64,000 nt of DNA from Microbacterium aerolatum (GTDB taxonomy: Bacteria; Actinomycetota; Actinomycetes; Actinomycetales; Microbacteriaceae). The stretch spans positions 62,001-126,000 of the forward strand of contig NZ_BJUW01000005.1 of the NCBI RefSeq assembly GCF_007988825.1, given 5' to 3'. The position numbers and the translations under genes were made by a program. The notes beneath the pieces are model-generated. The model had not been told where the DNA came from. It saw only the letters and a list, made by a program, of their open reading frames with translations, and searched no databases. Every line of letters starts with the position of its first letter. Positions within the stretch are counted from its first letter, which is position 1. Below, one piece after another: positions 1-8,778 of this stretch.

Positions 1-1162
1 CACGTCGACCAAGGTGACGAACGGCTTCACGACCACAGCACACGCCGGCGTGTACCGCTACGGCAAGACCGGCAAGGTCCCCGAGTACACGTGGCAGGGT
101 TCCAACTACATGGTCGACGTGGTGTTCACGCCGTCGTCGGGGACCGCCAAGCCCGGCGTCGTACCGAAGCCCACACCGACCACCGCGCCGAAGCCGACTC
201 CGACGACCGCGCCGAAGCCGACTCCGACGACCGCGCCGAAGCCGACTCCGACTGCGGCGCCGACGACAGCTCCGAAACCGACACCGGCACCGACCGTTTC
301 GCCGACTCCGACGCCGACCACGCCGCCGGCGACGCAGGCACCGTCCGACCCGAAGGGCATCATCGTCCAGGGACGCAGCTTCCCCTCGGCTGCGACGACC
401 GGCGTTCCGGAGGGAACGGCACTGTCCACCTACACCGGACCGTGCACGATCCAGACCGACAACGTCGTGATCGACAAGAAGATCATCAACTGCGACATGC
501 GCGTCCTGGCGCAGAACCTGAAGATCACCAACTCGGTCATCAACGGCCACATCTACAGTGACCCGGACTTCTACAACGGCTCGTACTCGATGACCGACAG
601 CGAGATCCGGATGCCGCAATCCGCCGGCACCGGTGCAGGCGATGTGAACTTCGTTCTGACCAGGGTCGAGGTCACCGGCGGCAGCCGTTCGGTGAACTGC
701 GCGGCCAACTGCACGGTGCAGGACTCATACCTGCACGGGCAGTACACCGACAAGCGCGGCATCGACCACGAGTCGGCGATCCGGATGGGGTCGAACAGCA
801 CCATCCGCCACAACACGATCACCTGCGACGCTGCCCCGGTTCCGCCGGACGCCGGCTGCTCGGCTGCGCTGACCGGTTACGGCGACTTCGCGATCGTGCA
901 GAAGAACACGATCGACAACAACCTGATCGACGGCGGCCCCGACGGATCCATGGGCTACTGCGCCTACGGCGGATCGACCACCGGCAAGCCGTACTCGGCC
1001 GGTGTGAACAACATCAAGTTCACCAACAACATCTTCATGCGCGGCCCCAGCGGCAAGTGCGGGATCTGGGGTCCGATCGTGGCCTTCGACTCCAACGCGC
1101 CGGGCAACGTGTGGACGAACAACATCTGGGATGACGGGAAGGCCGTCGCGCCGGCGAACTGA
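1..1162 (+). CDS. Secreted DUF4082 / parallel beta-helix protein, 3' part
   Basis: The reading frame is open to the left edge, so the start is outside the window; the GTG at 14 is only the first possible start inside it. The first 35 or so residues match the end of a DUF4082 module (a run closing with YMVDVVF), as in the giant protein at 22094-27805. A Pro/Thr-rich linker of repeated PKPTPTTA units follows (about 163-330). The C-terminal 260 residues carry many N-rich turns (VVIDKK, LKITNS, IRHNTI, IVQKNTIDNN, IKFTNNIF) and cysteines typical of a secreted right-handed parallel beta-helix. A cell-surface or polysaccharide-interacting role is inferred from fold and neighbours; no enzyme activity can be assigned. 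It is convergent with the acyltransferase at 1200-2081. Confidence 0.75.
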   Translation, partial: TSTKVTNGFTTTAHAGVYRYGKTGKVPEYTWQGSNYMVDVVFTPSSGTAKPGVVPKPTPTTAPKPTPTTAPKPTPTTAPKPTPTAAPTTAPKPTPAPTVSPTPTPTTPPATQAPSDPKGIIVQGRSFPSAATTGVPEGTALSTYTGPCTIQTDNVVIDKKIINCDMRVLAQNLKITNSVINGHIYSDPDFYNGSYSMTDSEIRMPQSAGTGAGDVNFVLTRVEVTGGSRSVNCAANCTVQDSYLHGQYTDKRGIDHESAIRMGSNSTIRHNTITCDAAPVPPDAGCSAALTGYGDFAIVQKNTIDNNLIDGGPDGSMGYCAYGGSTTGKPYSAGVNNIKFTNNIFMRGPSGKCGIWGPIVAFDSNAPGNVWTNNIWDDGKAVAPAN

Positions 1163-1183
1163 CAGTTCAACCGAGGCACGCGT

Positions 1184-1221
1184 ACTGGCTCTGCTCCCCT
1201 CACCAGGAGAGCAGAGCCAGT
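1184..1221. terminator. Bidirectional hairpin terminator between convergent genes
   Basis: A perfect 13-bp inverted repeat (ACTGGCTCTGCTC at 1184-1196 with its complement at 1209-1221) and a 12-nt loop lie between the stop of the beta-helix gene and the stop of the minus-strand acyltransferase, overlapping the latter's last codons. There is no clear T-run, as is common in actinobacteria. Confidence 0.7.
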
Positions 1222-2081
1222 TCGCTGTACAGGTAGTCCCGCGGCGCGGGTTCGCCCTTATGCATCCGTGGACGCGGATGGCCCAGTGCGCGACCGGGGC
1301 CGCCCGGCGCGAATCCGAGGATCCGCGGCTCGGCGAGGGTGAACGGCAGCCCCTTACCGAGCAGGTGCGAACCCGCAGCGGCCCAGCCCTGCCGGAGAAT
1401 CTCGCTGTCGCCTCCCGCATACAACGGCGTCGCGAACAACGGCAGCCGCTTACGCCTGTCCCGCCGGTACACCAGATACGCGTAGCCGTCAGGCGTCCGG
1501 ATCAGGAGATGCCGTGCAGCGGACGCATCGCGGTGGTCTCGGTACAGGGCTGCATCGGCTCCCACGAGCGTCCGCTCGAGATCCTGCGTGTCCTCCGTCA
1601 CGGTGACGCCACGTCCGAGGCCGGGAAGGTTCAGCACTATCCGCGTCGACGCATCGAGATGCTGAAAACCGAGACGTTCGTTCATTGCAGGCACTGCCCC
1701 GCTGGGCGACAGATCGGTGAAGATGCGTTCCTTCTGCGCGAGCATCGCACGCATCAGGCGCAGCGAGTGCGTCCGGAACTCCGGACGCACGCAGAACGCG
1801 GCGAGATTGCACACCGAGACCTCTGAACCGTCGATCTCCCGTTCCGAATAGACGCCGACGTAGGCTCCGACGACCTCATCGTCGCTCACGAGCTGGAAGC
1901 CGCGAATCGATGACGACGACGCCCAGGGCGGCGTCATGAGGCGAACCCAGGACGATATCGGCACTCGCGCGTTCAGATGACGATGGAGGAACGATGCCAC
2001 CTCATCGACGTGGGAGGCCTCGATCGGCTGCACCTGAACCGTACGCTTCACAACGGCCTCGGTACCGGCATCCCCCGTCAT
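1200..2081 (-). CDS. GNAT-type acyltransferase linked to polysaccharide locus
   Basis: This 293-residue protein resembles GNAT N-acyltransferases. The segment FCVRPEFRTHSLRLMRAMLA fits the acetyl-CoA-binding strand-loop-helix, and RLGFQHLD the usual GNAT C-terminal strand. The ATG at 2081 overlaps the stop of the upstream Wzz-like gene (ATGA), which indicates translational coupling; frames extending further upstream only shadow that gene. Its position at the edge of the glycan locus suggests acylation of a sugar, lipid or amine intermediate. Exosortase-type EPS loci elsewhere also carry GNAT/FemAB-like acyltransferases, so it may belong functionally with the module at 7021-11857. The substrate is unknown. 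Confidence 0.6.
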   Translation of the reverse strand: MTGDAGTEAVVKRTVQVQPIEASHVDEVASFLHRHLNARVPISSWVRLMTPPWASSSSIRGFQLVSDDEVVGAYVGVYSEREIDGSEVSVCNLAAFCVRPEFRTHSLRLMRAMLAQKERIFTDLSPSGAVPAMNERLGFQHLDASTRIVLNLPGLGRGVTVTEDTQDLERTLVGADAALYRDHRDASAARHLLIRTPDGYAYLVYRRDRRKRLPLFATPLYAGGDSEILRQGWAAAGSHLLGKGLPFTLAEPRILGFAPGGPGRALGHPRPRMHKGEPAPRDYLYSELALLSW

Positions 2082-2773
2082 GACGCTGTCACCGGTTCGG
2101 GGACCGCCTCTGCTGTGGCGTCTTCCGACGAGCTGCCGCTTCTCCTCCGCCGTCGCAGGTACTCCCTGAAGATGACCGCCGCGATGGTCGCACCGATCCC
2201 GAGCACGGCCGTCATTCCCAGTGCACGCGCCTTGTTCACCCCGACCGAGTAGATCGTCGTCGACTGCGGGGCCGTGATCATGGTGATGTCGTTGACCGGA
2301 TCGACCCCGCGCTCGCGCTGCAGGGCTTCGAGCTCCTGATCGACCTCTTCGATCAGCGCGCTCTGCTGTTCCCGCACCCGCTCCTCCGAGGGGCCGACGA
2401 TGTCGAGGAACAGCCGCTGGGTCGCGAAGTTTGTGGCCCACTGTCCACCGGTGTCCGGAAGACGGAGCGACCAGCCGTCACGAACGCCGAGACCGACGAG
2501 CGTCACGTCCGGCGAGGCGAACTTGGTGATCTTCTCCGGCCCGGTGACCTGTTTGGCGACCAGGCCGGCGGTGATGATGATGTCTTCCGACTGCGTGCGC
2601 AGCGCGTTGGGGTACAGCGCACTGGTCGGCGCAAGGAACACCAGCTCCGTGCGGGTGAAGTGAACACCGTCGGCACTGACAGCGGCCAGACCGCTCCCCG
2701 CGGTGAGCACAGCGCCGATGAGCAAGATCGGCCAGTTGCGGACCAAAGCCCGGACAAGTTCCCAGAGTGTCAT
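2078..2773 (-). CDS. Wzz-like polysaccharide co-polymerase / chain-length protein
   Basis: A 231-residue membrane protein with an N-terminal transmembrane helix (LVRNWPILLIGAVLTAG), an extracytoplasmic domain containing a coiled-coil-like stretch (EERVREQQSALIEEVDQELE), and a second helix near residue 190 followed by a basic cytoplasmic tail. This is the two-helix layout of Wzz/CapA co-polymerases, without a kinase domain. I chose the ATG at 2773 over the one at 2788: it has GGGG about 9 nt upstream, and its N-terminus aligns with the divergent paralogue (LVRALVRNWPILLIGA against VIRALGRRWYVVLIGA). It is coupled to the downstream GNAT gene by a 4-bp overlap. Confidence 0.72.
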   Translation of the reverse strand: MTLWELVRALVRNWPILLIGAVLTAGSGLAAVSADGVHFTRTELVFLAPTSALYPNALRTQSEDIIITAGLVAKQVTGPEKITKFASPDVTLVGLGVRDGWSLRLPDTGGQWATNFATQRLFLDIVGPSEERVREQQSALIEEVDQELEALQRERGVDPVNDITMITAPQSTTIYSVGVNKARALGMTAVLGIGATIAAVIFREYLRRRRRSGSSSEDATAEAVPEPVTAS

Positions 2774-2849
2774 GTGCGCCCCGGGCATTACACTACTTGA
2801 TAGTCCGTGTTTCTATGAAGAGATGCGGCCCAAGGGGGAGGGGAAGCTC

Positions 2850-3608
2850 TTGGTACTCGATGTCATCCGTGCGCTGGGGCGCCGGTGGTATGTCGTCCTG
2901 ATCGGCGCGATCGTGACGGCGGGCCTCACGGTGGGCGCGTATCTCACGACGCCACCGGAGTACAACGCGCGAGCGCTGGTGCTGCTGCTGCCATCTGAAA
3001 CGGCAGTGGGAGAGGGAGGCAACCCTTTCCTGACGCTCGACGGACTGGAGCAGCCCGCCGGTATCCTCGTCGCCTACTTCAGCAGCGCGCCTGCCCGAGA
3101 AGAAGTCAAGGAGCAGTCGGAGACCGCGCAGTACGTCGTGGGCATCGACGACTCGACTCGCGGTCCAGTGATCGCCGTGGACGTGACCGACACGAGCAAT
3201 GAGAAAGCCCTCGACACCCTTGCCTTCATCACCGACCGGATCCCGATCGAACTCGCTGCTCTCCAAGATCAGGTCGACGCCCCCGCCGATGCCGTGATCA
3301 CGTCGATCCCCCTCACCGTCGATCAGAAGGCCGAACGGAGCATGAGCGGCACGATCCGGATGATGATCGCCGCCCTCGTGGTGGGCATCGCCGCGACGTG
3401 CATCACCGCATTCGCGCTGGACGGGCTGATTCGACGCCGCCAGCTTCGGCAGAGCGGCGAGCTCCCGAAGCAGCCGGAGCGGGCTATGAAGAGCACGGCG
3501 TCCAAGGCGTCGAAGAAGAACAAGACGCCGAAGGAGGAGGACGTACTGCCTCCGGAGGCGTCCGACGAACAGGTCCCGGTCTCCGCCTCCGCCGGGCGGG
3601 AGCCTTGA
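2850..3608 (+). CDS. Wzz-like polysaccharide co-polymerase, paralogue
   Basis: This 252-residue protein is divergent from, and homologous to, the gene at 2078-2773. It has an N-terminal helix (WYVVLIGAIVTAGLTVGAYL), an extracytoplasmic domain, a second helix (MMIAALVVGIAATCITAFAL) and a long Lys/Glu-rich cytoplasmic tail. The TTG at 2850 is preferred because a strong GGGGGAGGGGA ribosome site lies just upstream and the N-terminus then aligns with its paralogue; an in-frame ATG at 2823 is the alternative. No Walker motifs or tyrosine cluster are present, so any BY-kinase partner lies elsewhere. Its stop overlaps the TTG start of the Wzy-like gene. Confidence 0.72.
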   Translation: MVLDVIRALGRRWYVVLIGAIVTAGLTVGAYLTTPPEYNARALVLLLPSETAVGEGGNPFLTLDGLEQPAGILVAYFSSAPAREEVKEQSETAQYVVGIDDSTRGPVIAVDVTDTSNEKALDTLAFITDRIPIELAALQDQVDAPADAVITSIPLTVDQKAERSMSGTIRMMIAALVVGIAATCITAFALDGLIRRRQLRQSGELPKQPERAMKSTASKASKKNKTPKEEDVLPPEASDEQVPVSASAGREP

Positions 3609-4918
3609 GCGTCCTCCTGCCCCACACTCCGCTGCACAGGACCACGCAGGTGGATGCCGTCGGCTGGCTGACGCTGTACATCGTCCTCTTGCTCTTCATC
3701 CCTTCCCGCCTGATCGTGGGTCCGCTGGGCAGCGCGGGTGCGCCATCAATGATCTTCGGGCTGTGCAGCCTCCTGCTGTGGGGGTTCCTGTTCCTCACGG
3801 CTCTCCGACGCGTGGATCTGGGCCCTCAGCCGATCCGCATCGCTCTCGGGTTCCTGCTGTTCTGTGTGGGCGTCTCTTACGTCCTGGCGATGTCACGGCC
3901 GATGAGCCCAGACGAGGTGAGCCCCGCCGACGTCGCACTCATCGCTCTCGCATCCTGGACCGGGACGCTGCTGCTCACCCACGACGGCATCCATGAACGC
4001 AGCCGACTCGACACGCTCATCTGGCGGTTCGCGGTCTGCGGTGGCCTCATCGCCGCCCTGGGTCTCCTGCAGCTCGCTACCCGCCAGTTGTGGGTCGATC
4101 AGCTCTCGATCCCTGGGCTGAGCAGCGCGCCCCCGTACGGCCTGACGACCCGTGGCGGCTACCCCCGACCTGCGGGCACCTCGATCCACCCGATCGAGTA
4201 CGGCGTGGTTCTCACGATGATGCTGCCGCTCGTCCTGCATGTCGGCTTCCACCACACTCATCGCCGATTCCTCATCCGGTGGCTGCCTGCGGCCGCGGTA
4301 TGCGCGATCATCCCCCTCACGTCCTCGCGCTCCGCCTATCTCGGGGCGCTCATCGCGGTTGCGATCTGCATGGTCGGCTGGACTGCAGCACGCAGACTGC
4401 GTGTCATGATGTTCGGCCTGGCCGGGGTCCTCGCCGGATTCCTGATCGCCCCCCGGTTCGTGGACTCGATCGTCGGACTCTTCGCCGGTGCCGACGAGGA
4501 CCCCAGCATCGCCTCGCGCACCGACAGCTTCTCGCTCGCCTTCGAGTTCATCGCGCAGAATCCGTTCTTCGGACGCGGGCTGGGCACCTTCCTGCCGAAG
4601 TACCGGATCTTCGACAATCAGTACCTGCTGCTGCTGGTGACCGTCGGAGTCGTCGGCACATTGGCGTTCCTCGCAGTGGGCGTGACCGCCGTGATCGCGA
4701 CGCTGAGACTGCGTCGACGGCTCGAGGATGATCGGACCAAGGACCTCACGGTTGCTCTCGCCGCATCGATCTGCGCTGGTTTCACCTGCCTGTTCATGTT
4801 CGACGCCTTCGCGTTCCCCATGTCGATGGGGACTCTTTTCTTCGTGCTCGGGCTCGCCGGCGCACTGCGACGCATCCAGCAGACGGATGCGATTCCCACC
4901 TTCGACCGAGGAGCATGA
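3605..4918 (+). CDS. Wzy polymerase / O-antigen ligase family membrane protein
   Basis: A 437-residue polytopic membrane protein with about 10-12 hydrophobic segments. The motif NPFFGRGLGTFLPKY near the last third, and the earlier PAGTSIHPIEYG and SSRSAYLGA, are typical of the Wzy_C/WaaL O-antigen ligase superfamily, whose members polymerise or transfer undecaprenyl-linked glycans outside the membrane. Next to two Wzz-like proteins and a flippase gene, a polymerase role is more likely than ligation in a Gram-positive. The TTG at 3605 overlaps the upstream stop (TTGA) and has GGGAG about 5 nt upstream; a longer upstream extension would lie inside the Wzz-like gene. Confidence 0.78.
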   Translation: MSVLLPHTPLHRTTQVDAVGWLTLYIVLLLFIPSRLIVGPLGSAGAPSMIFGLCSLLLWGFLFLTALRRVDLGPQPIRIALGFLLFCVGVSYVLAMSRPMSPDEVSPADVALIALASWTGTLLLTHDGIHERSRLDTLIWRFAVCGGLIAALGLLQLATRQLWVDQLSIPGLSSAPPYGLTTRGGYPRPAGTSIHPIEYGVVLTMMLPLVLHVGFHHTHRRFLIRWLPAAAVCAIIPLTSSRSAYLGALIAVAICMVGWTAARRLRVMMFGLAGVLAGFLIAPRFVDSIVGLFAGADEDPSIASRTDSFSLAFEFIAQNPFFGRGLGTFLPKYRIFDNQYLLLLVTVGVVGTLAFLAVGVTAVIATLRLRRRLEDDRTKDLTVALAASICAGFTCLFMFDAFAFPMSMGTLFFVLGLAGALRRIQQTDAIPTFDRGA

Positions 4919-4920
4919 GA

Positions 4921-5820
4921 ATGACCGTGGATGTCGCCGCCGTCGTCGTCACCTACAACAGCGAGGAGCACGTCGCCGGCCTGCTGGACAGCATCCCCGC
5001 CGCGATGGGCGATCTGACCTACTCCGTCGTCGTCGTCGACAACGGCTCGACAGACGGCACGATGGAGCTGCTGCGAGCGCGCACCGACTGCATCGCGGTC
5101 GAATCCGTCAATGACGGATACGCGGCCGGCATGAATCGTGCAGTCCGCGCCTCTCCCGAGGCCCGCACCATCCTCATCCTCAATCCGGACGCGGAACTCG
5201 ACGCCGACTCGGTGCCTGCGATGCTGCGCGTGCTCGAGCGACCGGGCGTCGGCGTCGTCGCTCCTCGGGTCCGCGAGGAGGACGGCACGCTGTCTCCCAC
5301 TCTGCGCCGCGGTCCGACGATGGCACGCGTGGGCGGACTGAGCTTCACGGGGCTCGCCGCCTTCACAGAACGGATCGAGGATCCTTCGGCGTACGAGACC
5401 GAACACGAGGTGGAATGGGCCGTCGGTGCGATCCTTCTCGTCGACCGCCGCTGTTACGACGCCGTGGACGGACTCGACGAGACGTACTTCCTCTACTCCG
5501 AGGAGACCGACTTCAGTCTGCGGGCGAAGGACATCGGCTGGGCGACCGTGTACACCCCCGATTCCGGGGCGATGCACATCGGCGGCGGGTCTGGCGAGAG
5601 CGCGACCACCCACATGATGAAGCAGATCAACCGCATCCGCCTGTACCGGCGCCGGACAGGAACGCTCCGGGCGGCGATCTACTACGGGCTCACGGTCCTC
5701 ACCGAGATGCGGCGCGCGCTCTTCGGACATGACCGGTCACGGCCGACCGTACGCGCGCTCCTGCGCCCGTCGCTCCGACCGCCGATGCTCAACGCGAGCG
5801 ACAGCATCCTTCCGCGGTGA
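4921..5820 (+). CDS. GT2 family glycosyltransferase (rhamnosyltransferase-like)
   Basis: A 299-residue GT-A fold transferase. VVVTYNSEEHV and VVVDNGSTDGT form the nucleotide-binding start, NPDAELDAD supplies the DxD-type metal site, and FLYSEETDFSLRAKDIGW is the ED-type motif typical of rhamnosyl- and galactosyltransferases of polysaccharide loci. Start choice: a GAGGAG site at 4908-4913 lies 7 nt before the ATG at 4921 but only 1 nt before the ATG at 4915, which overlaps the upstream stop. It probably adds a sugar to the lipid-linked repeat unit at the inner membrane face. dTDP-rhamnose from the rml genes at 28104-31377 is a plausible donor, by inference. Confidence 0.85.
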   Translation: MTVDVAAVVVTYNSEEHVAGLLDSIPAAMGDLTYSVVVVDNGSTDGTMELLRARTDCIAVESVNDGYAAGMNRAVRASPEARTILILNPDAELDADSVPAMLRVLERPGVGVVAPRVREEDGTLSPTLRRGPTMARVGGLSFTGLAAFTERIEDPSAYETEHEVEWAVGAILLVDRRCYDAVDGLDETYFLYSEETDFSLRAKDIGWATVYTPDSGAMHIGGGSGESATTHMMKQINRIRLYRRRTGTLRAAIYYGLTVLTEMRRALFGHDRSRPTVRALLRPSLRPPMLNASDSILPR

Positions 5821-5831
5821 GAGGCGAGCAC

Positions 5832-7034
5832 ATGTCGAAGAGCGTGCTGATGATCGCACCGGCGTGCGACGGGGAGGACGTCGGCGAAGCCTGGGTTGCC
5901 GCGCAATGGGCGACGCGGCTGGCCGCGCGCCACGATCTGACCATCCTGACCACGTACAAGCGCGGCCACACCCCGATGTCCCAGCAGCTCCCCGACGCCC
6001 GCGTGATCGAGTGGGCGGAGCCGCCAGGAGTCGGAAGGTTCGAGCGGTTCAACAGCCTGCTGCAGCCCGGATACGTACCGTTCCACATGCGCGCGCGTCG
6101 CTGGATACGGCGAGCCCTGGACTCTGGTGAGAGCTTCGACGTCGCACATCAGGTCGTGCCGGTCGCGATGCGCTATCCCTCACCGGCTGCGGGGCTCGGA
6201 ATCCCCCTGGTGATCGGTCCGGTCGGCGGGAGTCTCACCTCGCCCGCCGGCTTCGTGGAGGAAGAGGGGGCGACGTCCTGGTACCAGCGGCTGCGTGGCC
6301 TGGACACGTGGCGGATGCGACACGATCGATTGCTGCGCCGCACCTACGAGTCCGCGGATGTCGTCGTCGGCGTGGCGGACTATGTGCGCGAATTCCTCTC
6401 CGATGTGCGTGTGAAGAGATTCGAGATCATGAGCGAGACCGCCGTGATCGAAGTGCATGACCCCGTCGATCGGACGCAGACCCGTCCGGTTCGCCTGCTG
6501 CATGTCGGTCGCATCGTGCGCACGAAGGGCTTGCGGGATGTGATCCGTGCAATGAGCGCGCTGAACGACCTGGACGTCACACTCGACGTACTCGGCGATG
6601 GCAACGACCGCAGCGCCTGCGAGGAGCTGATCACGGAGCTCGGACTCGGTGATCGCATCACCCTGCATGGGGCCGTCCCGCGCGAGACCGTCGATGAGTT
6701 CTACCAGCGTGCCGACATCTTCGTATTCCCCAGCTACCGCGAGCCCGGCGGGAATGTGAGCCTCGAGGCAATGTCCTGGGGGTTGCCCGTGATCGTGTGC
6801 CGGCGTGGCGGCCCAGGCGCGAACGTCGACCAGACGTGCGCGATCCTGCTTGCCTCCGAATCACCGCAACAGCTGGCCGCCGACTGCGCAGCGGCCGTGC
6901 GTGCGCTCGTGGAGGATCCTTCACGACGGCTTGCGATGGGCGACGCGGGGCGACGGCTGGCGCTCGCCACGCACCTCTGGCCACAGCGCGTCGAGCGCAT
7001 GGACCGGATCTACGACGAGATCAGCCTGCGCTGA
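5832..7034 (+). CDS. GT4 family glycosyltransferase
   Basis: A 400-residue retaining GT-B transferase. The C-terminal Rossmann domain starts at VRLLHVGRIVRTKGLRDVI, and EPGGNVSLEAMSWGLPVI is the conserved E-x7-E donor-binding motif. The ATG at 5832 has a GAGAGGCGAG ribosome site; the GTG at 5817 overlapping the upstream stop is less likely. It is the last gene of the plus-strand 2850-7034 operon. Its 3' end overlaps the end of the convergent amidotransferase gene by 14 nt, and no terminator is visible between them, so the two transcripts probably overlap. The sugar specificity is not predictable. Confidence 0.85.
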   Translation: MSKSVLMIAPACDGEDVGEAWVAAQWATRLAARHDLTILTTYKRGHTPMSQQLPDARVIEWAEPPGVGRFERFNSLLQPGYVPFHMRARRWIRRALDSGESFDVAHQVVPVAMRYPSPAAGLGIPLVIGPVGGSLTSPAGFVEEEGATSWYQRLRGLDTWRMRHDRLLRRTYESADVVVGVADYVREFLSDVRVKRFEIMSETAVIEVHDPVDRTQTRPVRLLHVGRIVRTKGLRDVIRAMSALNDLDVTLDVLGDGNDRSACEELITELGLGDRITLHGAVPRETVDEFYQRADIFVFPSYREPGGNVSLEAMSWGLPVIVCRRGGPGANVDQTCAILLASESPQQLAADCAAAVRALVEDPSRRLAMGDAGRRLALATHLWPQRVERMDRIYDEISLR

Positions 7035-8766
7035 TCGCCCCCTGATCGACGGCGACGATGAGGTTGGTGAGCAGTGCCACCGAACTCGGACGCAGTTCAC
7101 GGTCGCCGTCGAGCACCTGGGCCAGCAAGCCCTGTTCGATGAAGGCGAACCCGGACAGTCCGGCGACGACCTCCGGGTGCGCACGCCAGTACTCGAGAAC
7201 TTTGGCGGCGAGCAGTTCACCTCCTGCCGGAGGCCGGTTGCCGCGGCGCAGACGCTGGACGGCCTTCTTGGCGAACTTGCTCGCTGTGGCAGCTCCCTGT
7301 GCGAACGGCCACCAGGCCGAGGGATGTGCGTATTCCGCCGGTGACGGGCGGCCTTCGAGCGGCATCCGCCCGAGGTCGGGGTCGAGTTCCATCTGCAGCA
7401 GCGAAAGGAACCGCGACTGCGCCTTGTCCTGCGGACGCAGACGGGTGGCGAGGTCGAGGAAAGCAGAGTCGAGCATCGGATTGAGTACCGTGCGCTGGGT
7501 GCTCACTGCGGTGTCGGTCGCCCCCGCCCACCGCTGCATCCGATGACGCAGGTACAGGTCGTCGGTCGCGCGGAACCATTCTGCGCCACCCGCGAGGAGA
7601 GCGTGGTGCACCTCGCCCTCGGCGGTATCACGCGCCCAGGCGGAGAAAGCGTCGGTGAGGAGGCCCGGCTCGACGGCGTCGTTCACGAACATCCGCCAGC
7701 CGGCGAGCCTCGCTGCGTCCTCGCGGGTATACGGCCTGTCGGCCACGCGACCGGTGTAGTAGAAGCCCCTGGCGACTTCGCCGCCGAGGCCCGAGATCCG
7801 TACGCCCTGCGGGAACGACTGCTCCGCCAGCCCCAAGGCGGCGAGCGCTATCGGATCGCACATCGCATCCACCCGCCGCGCCGCATCTTGCGACAACGTC
7901 CAGGCGTCGGCGGGCGTCACCTCGGCGAGGTCAGCGAGACCGCGCACTTCGTGGTCGATGCCGTAGCGTTCGGAGATGTCGCTCGCGATCTCGACGTCGC
8001 CGCTGTGCGGCACACCGAGGGTCATTGCCCGAAGTCCCCGCCGCCTCGACACGGGGATCGCGCTCAGCAGCAGTCGCGAGTCGAGACCGCCGGTGAGCTG
8101 CAGGACCGCATCGGGGTGGTCATCGAGCAGCGCGGTCAACGATGCCCGCATCAGCGAGGCGGCCTGGCGCACGGCGTCCGGCAGCGAGATGTCGTCACTC
8201 TGCGTTCGCTCATCGTGCAAGCGGGGCGGGCCGTCGATCTGCAGGTGTCCGTCGTGAAGACGCGCGACAGCGCCCGGTTCCAGTTTGCACACCCGCTTGA
8301 ACAGGGTGCGCTGCCCCAGCTGCCAACCCAGCAGCGACTGATTGCCCAGAGCCACTTCGTCGAGGCCTCCTCCGGCCTCGCGGGCGGCCGCGAGAGCCGA
8401 ACTGGCCATGACCACGTGCGCGCCCGAGCCCGGCGTCGAGTGATAGAGCTGCCGGAAACCCATCGAATCCGCGACCATCGTGACGCCGTCGTCGCCGCTC
8501 TGCATCGCAGCGAACGGCGGCAGCAAGTCCCTCAGCGATTCCGGATGACTTCGCATCTCCGCATCCACTGTCGCCTCGTCGACCATCCCTGAGGTGCGCC
8601 GCACCACCGGGGAGAGCAGCTGGGTGGCCCCTTCCGGATGCGCCTGATCCCCCCAGGTGGTCAGTCGCGCGCGGTCGGAGGCAACGCCGGACGCCGTCGC
8701 TGAGGAGCGCAGCGGTTCGGCGCGGGCGACGAAACCGGGCAGATCGCGTGCCCGCATCGGATCCAT
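7021..8766 (-). CDS. Asparagine-synthase-like amidotransferase, no N-terminal Cys
   Basis: A 581-residue protein whose C-terminal half is an adenylating synthetase domain of the asparagine synthase family: the PP-loop reads LQLTGGLDSRLLLS near residues 222-235. Family enzymes activate a carboxylate as acyl-AMP and form an amide. True glutamine-dependent AsnB starts with catalytic Cys2; here the N-terminus is MDPMRARDLP and no Cys follows Met, so glutaminase activity is unlikely and the amine is probably supplied directly. It closes the 12-gene minus-strand operon, 12 nt after the acyl carrier protein. With the ligase, decarboxylase and carrier genes it forms a module like the exosortase-A-associated amidotransferase group. 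Forming an amide on a carrier-bound or sugar-bound group is inferred. Confidence 0.7.
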   Translation of the reverse strand: MDPMRARDLPGFVARAEPLRSSATASGVASDRARLTTWGDQAHPEGATQLLSPVVRRTSGMVDEATVDAEMRSHPESLRDLLPPFAAMQSGDDGVTMVADSMGFRQLYHSTPGSGAHVVMASSALAAAREAGGGLDEVALGNQSLLGWQLGQRTLFKRVCKLEPGAVARLHDGHLQIDGPPRLHDERTQSDDISLPDAVRQAASLMRASLTALLDDHPDAVLQLTGGLDSRLLLSAIPVSRRRGLRAMTLGVPHSGDVEIASDISERYGIDHEVRGLADLAEVTPADAWTLSQDAARRVDAMCDPIALAALGLAEQSFPQGVRISGLGGEVARGFYYTGRVADRPYTREDAARLAGWRMFVNDAVEPGLLTDAFSAWARDTAEGEVHHALLAGGAEWFRATDDLYLRHRMQRWAGATDTAVSTQRTVLNPMLDSAFLDLATRLRPQDKAQSRFLSLLQMELDPDLGRMPLEGRPSPAEYAHPSAWWPFAQGAATASKFAKKAVQRLRRGNRPPAGGELLAAKVLEYWRAHPEVVAGLSGFAFIEQGLLAQVLDGDRELRPSSVALLTNLIVAVDQGAISAG

Positions 8767-8778
8767 GCTCTGGCCTCG

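Noticed and set aside
163..330. Possible CRISPR-like or microsatellite array
   Set aside because: The repeats are in-frame codons of the Pro/Thr linker in the beta-helix protein; there are no spacers.
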